DNA of 38,757 nt, from assembly GCA_016748015.1 (NCBI GenBank), contig JAAOMT010000009.1, positions 101,944 through 140,700 of the forward strand, given 5' to 3'. Positions within the stretch are counted from its first letter, which is position 1, and each line of letters starts with the position of its first letter. The DNA comes from Geosiphon pyriformis (lineage: Eukaryota > Glomeromycota > Glomeromycetes > Archaeosporales > Geosiphonaceae). Shown here one piece after another: positions 24,199 through 32,889 of this stretch. The notes beneath the pieces are model-generated. The model was not told the DNA's origin. It saw nothing but the letters and a program-made list of their open reading frames with translations, and did not search any database. A program made the translations under genes and the position numbers.

Positions 24199-24618
24199 TA
24201 TAGTTAAATTTTTTACTTTTTAACTTTTATATTTTATTTGGTTATAATTAGTCATATATATTAGCTATTGATATTATTAATTAATTATTTTATTTTTAAA
24301 ATTAGTTATTAATCTAATTAGTAATTTGATTATTGATCTGATTATTGACTAAATTATTGATGTAATTATTATTTTAATTATTGATTTTTTTGTAAAAATA
24401 TATAAATAAAGTTATAAAAAAACATTTATATTCGAATTATATTCTAATTAATATAATAATATCAACTTTTTTTATTTTTTTTTTACTATAATTTTTCTCT
24501 TTTCTTTTTTTAATTTGTATAATTATTAGTCTTTGTAAATTATATTTATGAAATTAATTTTGCATATTAAATTTTTACTAATTCAAATTATTTTTTAATT
24601 ATTTCATTACTATATAAT
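24199..24618 (+). repeat. 3' LTR of the gypsy relic
   Basis: It begins TATAGTTAAAT directly after an A-rich tract (about 24185-24198) that fits a decayed polypurine tract, and ends near ACTATATAAT. It is colinear with the 5' LTR but about 100 bases shorter. A TATA-like TATATAAA starts at 24399. Confidence 0.85.
24304..24387 (+). repeat. 12-bp minisatellite in the 3' LTR
   Basis: Seven contiguous 12-base units (for example GATTATTGATCT, GATTATTGACTA, AATTATTGATGT), one more than I count in the 5' LTR. More G and C survive here than in the 5' copy, so the original unit was probably close to GATTATTGAT plus two variable bases. Confidence 0.85.
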
Positions 24619-25654
24619 ACTGTTTTTTTTGCTATCTATTAGCTTGTTAATTAAACTATAATAAGATAAATTTAAGTAAAAAAAAGTGGTTTAGTTGACA
24701 ATAATAAGCTTTTATCTTATATATTATATAATATATTAGTCAAGTTTTTAGGTTATATAATACATATAATTAAAATTGCTAAAGTTTTATTAGTTAATTT
24801 TGGTTTGTGTAAATATTATTCTTTTTTTCAAATTTAGACAGTAATATAGTTTTAATTAATTTAAATAACTAATTATATAAAAAAAATATATAAATTATAT
24901 TTAATTAAAAATATTTAGTTTGTTTTTATATATTAAATAGCAATTAAATCTTATTAATTAAATTATAATAAAAAAAATAAATTAAAAACCCAATTTTTAT
25001 AAAATTATAATTAATTCAAAATTTTTAATTTTAAAAAATGTTAATTTGTTAAAAAAATTTAATTTAAAATTATTTTTAAATCAATTTTTTAATGTTTTTT
25101 ATTATTAGTTTTTATTTTTCTTATTTTTAATTAAATTTTTATTTTTTTTATTTTTAATTAAAGTTTAAAGTAAAATTTTAATACTTATAATTCTAAATTT
25201 ATTATATAATAATTTATTAAAAATTAAGTTTAATTGTCAAATTTTAAAGTTTTTAATAATTTAATTTAATTATTAACTATTTATATATTAAGTTTATTAA
25301 TAATAAACAAAAATATAACAAATTAATAAGTTTAGCATATAAAAAAACTAATCAATCAAGTTAATGTCATATTTTAAAAAAAATATTTTAATAAATATTT
25401 TAACAAGCATTTATATTAGTGCTAATAGTAAAAAGTTTTTTATTAATTTTTTTTCAAAATACAAGTTTTAATATTATAATTACATATTTTTAACAACAAT
25501 TAAAATTAGAAACCAAAAAGTAAAACAAGTTTAAATATATATATAGCCAATTATATTACTAATTTTTAAATTGTACAGCCAGAAAAAAGCTGACCAATTT
25601 GGTTTTAAAAATAATTTTAAAGTAATAGGATTATTATTATCTTTTTCTTCTTCT

Positions 25655-25656
<2 letters not shown>

Positions 25657-25695
<39 letters not shown>
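25657..25695 (+). repeat. (ATT)13 microsatellite
   Basis: A perfect ATT tract preceded by TTCTTCTTC, in the right flank of the AT-rich island. Confidence 0.95.
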
Positions 25696-25702
<7 letters not shown>

Positions 25703-26544
25703 GTAAAAAAAATCTTAATACTTTTTTTTTTTTACAAAAGTTAAACAGTAATTAAGAGTAATGCAATATTGTCTTAAACCAACAGATTTAACTTGACATC
25801 TATAATCTTACTAAATACTTCAAAAATGCTTTTAATATTATTAAAAATGTACTAAAAAAAACTTTTAAAAAGTGCAATAACAGCAAAAAATTAATTTAAA
25901 CATTACAACAAATTTTGCAATTTTTAGTGTATTGAAAAAAGTGATTTAGCAAGCTGAATTTTGAAAAGTATTTTATTTTTAATATATAACAATACTATTT
26001 TAATTTAAATATGTTTTTTTTTTAATTAATTTATTTTAATTGGTTCACATAAGCTGATTAAGCTATATAATAAAATTTTTTAAAATAATTTACTCAAAAC
26101 TTTAAGAATTAATTGCAATTTTAAAGTCAAGTATTCTTAAGTGTTAGATTAAAAATAAATGATACACTATTAATTTTAAATTATCACCAATATCCATTTC
26201 TTCAAAGTTTTGTTTATTTTTTTCATACATACATAGGCAAAATTATGTCACTAAAGTCTAAACACATTTGAGTTTACAAAAAAAAATTTTAAAATCGCAA
26301 AATATTTTTAGTTCGGGAATTTCCTTTAAATCTTGAATTAAAGAATAAGTTGATTAAAAATCTAAAGTCAATCACTAAAAAATGTTCACATGAAAATTTG
26401 AAGATTTCTTAAATAATTTTTAGGATTGAAAACTCACCTTTAAATTAGTTTATTAAGATTATTTTAGCGATATCTACATTGTTTTCACAATATCAAGTCA
26501 AATATATAAAAAGCTTTACCAAATTTTATTTTTATTTTTTTTAT

Positions 26545-26906
26545 TGAGTTTTAAATTCTTCCCGTCTTTTCAAAAACACTATTTCTATGTTAAAAACCTC
26601 AGAAAGAACTTGAATAATTTGGTATATTCTTTAAAATATTCTTGATACTAATCTCAATATTCGAAATGATTAAATCAGAAATATAGCTTTTTTTGATTTC
26701 TTCTTTAAATCAACCCAAGATATATGAAATTTTTTTAATATAAATCTTGAGATTATTAATTTCTTTAAATCTGCATGCAAAATCTTTTAAAATATTTTTG
26801 AGTTTTAAAACCACATTAGTTGACTAGTTTCACTTTTTGCTTCGAACATTTCTTGCACAAATAGCGTTAAATCTATCTTCAAGGTTTTTAGATGAAAAAT
26901 TTTGAG
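26545..26906 (-). pseudogene. Possible decayed gene, unidentified
   Basis: Read on the minus strand from 26906, one frame gives protein-like segments (FSSKNLEDRFNAICARNV and SDLIISNIEISIKNILK) with about six stops in 120 codons. Composition is richer than the surrounding noncoding DNA. I recognise no domain, and it could be chance in AT-rich DNA. Confidence 0.2.
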
Positions 26907-27216
26907 CTAGTAAAATACAAAATGCATTTTATTTTCCTATAAAAGGCTAGTTGATTATTTTGAAAATTCTACAGGCGTTAAAAAACATTCGAATTTCAAA
27001 GTTTTCTTTGAAAATATAATTTTATTTTTTTCAAAAACCTTCGCTTTTGGCACTAAAAGATCAAAATTTTTCTTCGTGCTCACCATTACCAGGGTAATAT
27101 TTGAGAAAATGCAAAAGTTTAAAACGATTAATATTTCTAAAGTGTAATACGTTTTAAATCAAAATCACTTGCTACAACTTTGAAAATTGCAGTATAAAGG
27201 ACCATAATCCCCGTTC

Positions 27217-27250
27217 TCAAATCAAATCAAATCAAATCAAATCAAATCAA
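27217..27250 (+). repeat. (TCAAA)n pentanucleotide microsatellite
   Basis: Almost seven copies of TCAAA, the same unit as the tract at 30001. A degenerate version also appears near 4316-4348. Confidence 0.95.
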
Positions 27251-27870
27251 TTTCGCCTAAAATAGACATAAATCCAGAAAAGAAAGTTCTTTTAATAATT
27301 CTCTTTTCTCAAGTAGAAGAGATATTATTCATTTTTTTAAAAAGTAAAATATTTATGTATAAAATCATTAAGAATTGTGAAACATCATACATTCCACATA
27401 CAATATCACTTGTCTCGCATTTTCTGTTCATGATTCATAATTATCGTAGCTGTCCCGATTAGTTTATGAATGATTGAATCAACGCTATCACAAAGATATG
27501 GTTAGAAGAGATTTCTATTTTTGGGTTAATTTTCATTTTGACCTTTTTAAGGCATCCGTAATGGAAAATTCGATTTCAAAATGGGGTTAGATGAAATGTT
27601 TGCTAGTGTACGTTTGGTAATCAAATTTGTAAAAAAATATCTTTTTTTTTTTTTTTTTATTTTTTTTATTTTTTATTTTACCAACAAAGACTAGTCCTAT
27701 TTTAAATTTTAATGATGTAATTGGAAAATAGGGGTGAGATTTTTGAAGTGAACCCATTATTGGTTGGTTTCGAAATTAAATTCTAGGAAATTCAAAACTG
27801 ATTGTGATTTATGCAAAGTTACTAAATTTAGATAAAAAAAAAACCAAGAGTTTACCAATCAAAACCTAAA

Positions 27871-27989
27871 TGCTTCTCGTCACGCCAAAAATATAGACTT
27901 TCAAAATAGTAACTTTCAGATTTAAAATGATTGTGTTGAAGGATTTTTTTGTGTTTAAGTAACCCAATATCCATTACATGCCGATAATA

Positions 27990-28061
<72 letters not shown>

Positions 28062-28086
28062 TTTTAGGTCTCGTTGTTTTTTATAA
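27871..28086 (+). repeat. Tandem duplication, copy 1 (with TAA expansion)
   Basis: This segment aligns with 28236-28436 in the same order and orientation. Shared blocks include TTTCAGATTTAAAATGA, TTACATGCCGATAA (TTGCATGCCGATAA in copy 2) and AGGTCTCGTTGTTTTTTATA. Inside copy 1 the spot occupied by about 15 ordinary bases in copy 2 has grown into a (TAA)23 tract. Confidence 0.85.
27992..28060 (+). repeat. (TAA)23 microsatellite
   Basis: Sixty-nine bases of perfect TAA, the longest trinucleotide tract in the noncoding part of the window. Copy 2 of the surrounding duplication has only TAATAATCCTAA at this place. Confidence 0.97.
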
Positions 28087-28235
28087 AGTTCTAAATCATT
28101 TCATTCATATCCATTCTGAAACCATGAATAAGATTAGTTAAAGGAAATTTTTTATTGTGAATATCCCGGCTAAATTTTCTGCACAGTAGTTTCTAAAAAC
28201 TTTTGGGTAAATATGAAAATTTTGGTTTTGGGAGG

Positions 28236-28436
28236 CTTCTTTTGTTTCCAATGGAGGCCTTCGCTAAAAATAATAACTTTTAAAATAATAAATTTCAGAT
28301 TTAAAATGAATAAAAGCTCCCAAAATAATTTTTGTGTTCAAAAAATTTGTGCTTAAGTAATCGAATATCTATTGCATGCCGATAACATATAATAATCCTA
28401 ATTTTCAGGTCTCGTTGTTTTTTATAGAGGGGAATT
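28236..28436 (+). repeat. Tandem duplication, copy 2
   Basis: Partner of 27871-28086, starting about 365 bases further along. It lacks the microsatellite and differs by many substitutions and small indels, so the duplication is not recent. No coding potential is evident in either copy. Confidence 0.85.
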
Positions 28437-28748
28437 TATATTTTATCACTGGTAAATTATCATATGAAGAAAAATCAAATTCAAACGCATGAAACATAAT
28501 ATTTTTAAGTATTGAATTAAATGAATTCCGCACAAATTTATTTGACAAGTTATACATAAAAATAAACATGATTGTCATGACAAAAGAATAATCTCTCCAC
28601 GAATAAAGCTTATTGAAAGATGTAGATGTAAAATAATGAGAGAATTTTTTCATGAATCGCGTAAGAAACTAACTTTTTTTGTTAAATAAAGAACCTTTAA
28701 ATTTTTCTCAAAGTCTAGGAATCAAAAAGCTGTTAAAAAAAAAACTTG

Positions 28749-28757
28749 TATAAAAGG
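28749..28757 (+). promoter_or_regulatory. TATA box of the secreted repeat gene
   Basis: TATAAAAGG lies 103 bases before the ATG at 28852, with a T-rich tract (about 28811-28822) between. Position and sequence fit a strong core promoter. Confidence 0.6.
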
Positions 28758-28851
28758 AATCTTTATTCTCGTTTCCAAAGTCTTGAGCAAAAGTTTCTCT
28801 ACAAATCAATCCTTTTTTTTTCCTTAAAAGAACTTCACAAAGATTCACTTC

Positions 28852-29283
28852 ATGTACTCTAAAATTTTCACCTTTTCAGGCCTAGCCTGCCTTTTACTCT
28901 TGGCTATCTCGTTCACTATGGCCGAATCAAAAATTTTTAAACGGTCCAGACTTGAAGTCCGTGGAGATTATAATGGAAATGGTAACGGCAACAATAATAT
29001 TGGTGATTACAATGGAAACCTCAATGGCAACGACAATAAAGGTGATTATAACGGAAATTTTAACGGCAACTATAATATTGGTGATTTCAATGGAAACCTC
29101 AATGGCAACGAAAATAAAGGTGATTATAACGGAAATTATAACGGCAACGATAATTTTGGTGATTTCAATGGAAACCTCAATGGCAACCAAAATATAGGTG
29201 ATTTCAATGGAAACTTTAATGGCAACGAAAATGATGGGAAATATAAAAATTATAGAAATGACTATAATAATTACAATTGGTAA
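28852..29283 (+). CDS. Small secreted Asn/Gly-repeat protein
   Basis: A 143-residue protein of unknown function, predicted to be secreted. Residues 1-24 form a signal peptide with a hydrophobic core (LACLLLLAISF) and likely cleavage after FTMA. A linker (25-37) has a Kex2-type Lys-Arg at 30-31 and Arg at 37. Residues 38-128 are seven 13-residue repeats of consensus G-D-Y/F-N-G-N-x-N-G-N-x-N-x. Units 2, 4 and 6 share Leu at position 7, suggesting growth by a 26-residue dimer. The tail (129-143) is Asn/Tyr-rich and ends NNYNW. There is no cysteine after the signal peptide. Regular Asn and Gly spacing suggests a beta-solenoid or amyloid-like stack, reminiscent of curlin-type repeats but not of that family by sequence; this is inference. 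A wall-associated or matrix role is possible. ATG is preceded by a TATA box at the expected distance, and TAA is followed by AATAAA at 29420. Confidence 0.85.
   Translation: MYSKIFTFSGLACLLLLAISFTMAESKIFKRSRLEVRGDYNGNGNGNNNIGDYNGNLNGNDNKGDYNGNFNGNYNIGDFNGNLNGNENKGDYNGNYNGNDNFGDFNGNLNGNQNIGDFNGNFNGNENDGKYKNYRNDYNNYNW
28963..29235 (+). repeat. 39-base coding minisatellite, seven units
   Basis: Seven in-frame 39-base units encode the 13-residue repeats. Lys/Ile/Phe alternation at position 13 and AACCTCAATGGCAAC in alternate units show a 78-base higher-order period. Confidence 0.95.
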
Positions 29284-29419
29284 CTTCAGTGGCAAAAAGA
29301 ATCAAGAAATGCTTGTATTTAGAATCAGTGTTTCTTTAGTCTAAGTAAATTACAAAGTTTCATTTTTAAAATTTACTTTTTTTTTTATTCTTTTTGAAAG
29401 TTTTATTTTTTAGCATTAA

Positions 29420-29425
29420 AATAAA
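29420..29425 (+). terminator. Candidate poly(A) signal
   Basis: AATAAA lies about 137 bases after the stop of the secreted repeat gene, in T-rich 3' sequence. Confidence 0.4.
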
Positions 29426-30000
29426 AGGTCATTTTTTTTAATATTCAGTCGATGGAAAAGATTACCAAAAAAAATTTAATATTAAGTACAGACGGGTCAC
29501 GATTTCCTCAAAATCGTAATACTAACAACCTTAAAATTGCACTTGGGTGATTTTTGTTCATAACAAAAGACATTCATCTTTACTTAATTAAAAGCAACTT
29601 AAAAGTTCGAAATGTATACACAAATTAGTTGTCATAAAAGATCTTAATAAAACGAATGTTATACGGTAAAAATGCTCAAGAAAGAAGTTGTGTCCCCGGT
29701 AAAAATTGCAGGCACTATTGACGATCCGTTACTTGTGTTAAAAATTAGCTTCAACGATCAGAATTAACAAAAGATGGTGTTTATTTAAAAGAAATAATAG
29801 TAGTTGAAAATATATTGTTGATAAAAGTTGTGAACGTTGAATTCAAAAAAAAAATCTGGATGCCAAAACATCTGCTTGCTGTCGAAGAAATCTCATCTAA
29901 AACCCAAATTTTTGTTTCCACTCGTACTTAATGAAAACTCAAAAAAAAACCAATATTAAATCTTATATAATACATAAGAAACCCAATTATTAATAAAGTA

Positions 30001-30043
30001 AATCAAATCAAATCAAATCAAATCAAATCAAATCAAATCAAAC
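30001..30043 (+). repeat. (AATCA)8 pentanucleotide microsatellite
   Basis: Eight perfect units, the same repeat class as 27217, lying within the Tc1-like relic. Confidence 0.95.
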
Positions 30044-30201
30044 AGTTAATGTGGGGCTAAAACCTACAAGCATTAAATCAAAGAGGATTCACCACATGTT
30101 CTTGGCACAGTAGAAAACTATATATATAAGCACTGATTAATATGGAAAATTTCGTGTATGCTGTCATAAAAATAAGCATGTATAACTCTGATCATACATG
30201 A

Positions 30202-30636
30202 GCAAACGTCAAAAGTGTACCTAGATCTATTATGGTATGGGTACGTATTAGCGGTCAATATTTGAATCATTTGATTCATACCTCTTCACGTATGACTGGT
30301 GAAGCATATGGAAATCTTAAATTTAGATATAGTTTATCCAATGATTATGATTGGTGAAAAAGTAAAATTTCATTCAAATTCACAAGTGTAAAGCTTGTGA
30401 ATAACTCCAGGATAATATTTGAAATTGTGACTTTGTAATTGCCTCCACAATCGCCAGATCTTGATCAAATAGAAATATGTGGAAGGAAGTTAAAAAAATG
30501 GATTCATCAAAATCAAAAGCTACGAACAGAAGCTGACTTGGAGGAGGCAGTCTTTTACTGTGTGGAACGTAATTCCGTAAGAAACAATTCTTTAATTTTA
30601 TTAACTCGATGTCAAAACTTGTTAAAGAAGTTATAA
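30202..30636 (+). pseudogene. Tc1/mariner transposase fragment (DDE)
   Basis: This is the C-terminal half of a cut-and-paste DDE transposase. In one frame the segment SIMVWVRIS (from 30226) matches the family's S-V-M-V-W-G-x-I-S around the catalytic core, and LPPQSPDLDQIE (30439-30471) matches the diagnostic W-P-P-Q-S-P-D-L-N-P-I-E with the catalytic Glu retained. Stops occur at 30352 (TGA) and 30436 (TAA). Just after IE, the expected Asn-x-Trp-x-x-Leu/Val-Lys-Lys reads out of frame by one base and returns to frame before KKWIHQNQK. The rest, with an acidic EADLEEAV segment and RCQNLLKKL, is the typical C-terminal tail. The gene is inactive. Confidence 0.85.
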
Positions 30637-30748
30637 AAAGAAAGATTTATGGGACCTATGATAGTTGTTTGTTTTTCAATAATAATAATAATAAAGTTAT
30701 AGTGAAAAGTTACTTTTATTACATATATCGAGTAAAAATAATCGTGAC

Positions 30749-32889
30749 ATTATTTTTATGATGAGAAAATCGTCCTAATTTTGTTTACATTGATAATCCT
30801 CAAAAATTTGTTCTAAAAATAAGTCCTGGAATTTAAATTTAATGGACAGCATTTTTTAATCTAATTTGTGGTAAACTATATTTCATCAAAAAAATTTTCT
30901 TGAGAAGAAAATTACACAATTTCTCACCAAAGAAGATAATTATAAGAATATATTTTTGCATTTGTGAAGGTGATAGATTATATTTTAATAGGTATAGTTT
31001 TTGGTCAGCAGGAAAGTGTTTTACAAATATTTATGGATTATGTTTGAAGTTCCAATTTTCTCTACTTCCAAGAATTAACATTTTTTGATTTTTAAAAATA
31101 GTGCCTCATAAGTAATGTTCAATCATTAATAGATCATAGGGTTCATTTTTACTTTTATTTTTTGTTAGTGCATTACTAGAAAAAACGTCTTTGGTAAAAA
31201 TTTCAAAAATTTTCCGTGATTTTAAAAACACATGATAAACATGATCGATAAGACAAATGTTTTACTTTGATAAAATTTCAAAGAAAAACTTTAATATATA
31301 TATATCTAAAAAAAATATTAGATTTAAATAATCTGAACAAATATCTGTGTATTTTTAAAAAACTTTTCATTAGTGAAAAATAAATTTAATAAAACAAATA
31401 AATTATATAAATTTCAAAATTCTAATAATTTAATTATCTCATTTAAATCTTGAATATTTACATTGATTTTTTTTTCAAATTAATTTTTAAAAACAATACC
31501 AAACAAGTTTTTTTTTTTAATTCTAAAATTTATTATATTTGCATATTACTATTTATATTTAGTTTATGAATTTATATTATGTTTAATATTTATAATTAGA
31601 TTAAAAAATTTCAATATTTTTTATAAAAGATTTTTTTAAATTTTTTATAGAATTTTTGTTAAATATTTATTTATTAATGAAAAAATAATATTTGGGTTTT
31701 TAATTCATATAATTAATAAAAAAAAATTTATAATATATATTAAATAATTAATTAATTAATTAATTAACTAAAATAATAGTTTACATAATTTTTTAAAGTA
31801 ATTAATTATTTAAAATAAATTTTAAGCTATGAACCAATTACAATTTTTACAAATATTATAAATATCATTTATTAATTCAAGTTTTTATGTTAATATAATT
31901 TGATACTAATATATATATATATAAATTAAAAATAATATTAATATATTTTCAAAAAAAAATTATCATATATAATTAATATTTAATTTTGTTATATTTATAT
32001 TTTTTATTTTATTTTTTTATTATAACTGCTTTTCATTTCTATCTTAAATAAAAATAATTAGTTCTAAACTTTTATAAAATTTATATTAAATATCTTAATT
32101 TTTTAAAAAATATATATTACTTAAATTATTAAAAATTATTATTATAATTTTATTTTTTATTAATAAATTTTTTTTGATATTTTAAAAAAATTTTTTATGT
32201 AAATAGATTTTCAAATAATTTTCTTTTAATAAAATGTTATTTTAAAAATTAATATAATATCTAAGTAATTTCATTTAGTTTTATTTAATTTTATTTATTT
32301 ATTAAAAATTCTTTGTCAAAAAAATTTTAAATATATATAGAGGCTATCTTTGTTATGTTAGTTTTTTTTATTTATTTATATTTTTCTTTAATGTATTTAA
32401 AATACAAAAATTTTTGCTAGTTGTTATACTATATGTTTAAAGGTAAAAATCTACCAAATAATTTAGATGTTTCCTTAAGAAAAAATAATAAAAAAATGTT
32501 TAACATATTTTACATTTTTTTTTTGTCAAAATTTAAATTAATAAATATTTTCTATTAAATGTTATTTTTTTAAAAAACACACACATTTCAAGTAGAGTAG
32601 TTTAATGTAATACACCACATGAACGAATTGCCAACCTTAAAACCAGAATTTGTTACTTATTCGATCAGTTGATCAAAAATCAAATTAGTTTGCGTATTGT
32701 TAAATTGCTTTATTTTTATAAATTTTGCATGTTAGCTCAAAGATTAATCGATAAATCTGCATTAAAAACAATTTAATTGGCTCTTCCTGAAACATATCTC
32801 GTTTATATTGCAAATTTTAGGAATTTCTTCATACTTCGAATAGATCAAGATTCAAATTATGAAGGTAATTAACGATTGAGCTTTACTGG
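30749..32889. other. Gene-free stretch with a second AT-rich tract
   Basis: No gene is visible. From about 31280 to 32580 A+T rises to the level of the large island, with sharp edges and ordinary composition on both sides, so this may be another degraded repeat. A (TTAA)n-like run lies near 31745-31767. TTTATT at 32709 is a possible minus-strand poly(A) signal (AATAAA) for the HMG gene. Confidence 0.5.

Larger units (their letters stand above)
18424..24618 (+). mobile_element. Degraded Ty3/gypsy LTR retrotransposon
   Basis: This is an LTR retrotransposon relic of about 6.2 kb, a normal size for gypsy elements, lying on the plus strand. Evidence is a pair of long direct repeats at its ends (18424-18953 and 24199-24618) and, between them, the gypsy order protease, reverse transcriptase, RNase H, integrase. 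The RT retains YFTKID at 21478-21495 and has YLNN in place of the YxDD box at 21676-21687. The integrase retains IDYLTK at 22906-22923, followed by TAG where Trp is usual. RT to integrase stays in one frame from about 21181 to 23110, interrupted only by stops. The element cannot encode its own proteins. Target-site duplication is not clear. Integrase after RNase H excludes copia. Sequence damage is mostly transitions (see findings). Confidence 0.9.
10830..26050. other. Extreme AT-rich island, about 15 kb
   Basis: Base composition changes sharply from about 70% A+T in the flanks to roughly 85-90% A+T here; sampled 60-base lines carry only 4-13 G or C. CpG is almost absent: I found only a handful of sites. 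No intact gene is present. The recognisable content is one degraded Ty3/gypsy element (18424-24618). The left 7.6 kb (10830-18423) is equally degraded and probably also old mobile DNA, but I could not assign it to a family. The right end (24619-26050) has only homopolymer-like AT sequence and an (ATT)n tract. A mitochondrial origin is unlikely given the LTRs and pol domains. Confidence 0.85.
26051..28748. other. Gene-poor stretch right of the AT island
   Basis: Composition returns to about 28-30% GC. I see no intact gene. A minus-strand quasi-coding frame persists over 26545-26906 (about 120 codons with several stops) and may be a decayed gene of unknown kind. The duplication and microsatellites between 27217 and 28436 are listed separately. 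Confidence 0.5.
29496..30748 (+). mobile_element. Dead Tc1/mariner-like element
   Basis: A transposase relic is flanked by a short inverted repeat: GTCACGATT at 29496-29504 and its complement AATCGTGAC at 30740-30748. The span of about 1.25 kb is the normal size for Tc1/mariner elements. True ends may lie a few bases outside, since both sides continue without a clear TA pair. An (AATCA)n microsatellite at 30001 lies inside. The remnant of the middle of the transposase is unrecognisable. Confidence 0.6.

Noticed and set aside
10830-26050. Mitochondrial DNA insertion as origin of the AT-rich island
   Set aside because: LTR pairs and gypsy pol domains occupy a large part, and no respiratory gene or rRNA-like segment was recognised.
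27992-28060. CRISPR-like array
   Set aside because: All tandem arrays in the window are simple microsatellites or coding repeats with no unique spacers, and the genome looks fungal.
28927-29295. Two further open frames over the 13-residue repeat gene (minus strand, and plus strand at 28952-29197)
   Set aside because: Both are by-products of the 39-base repeat. Only the frame from 28852 has a signal peptide and regular protein repeat.
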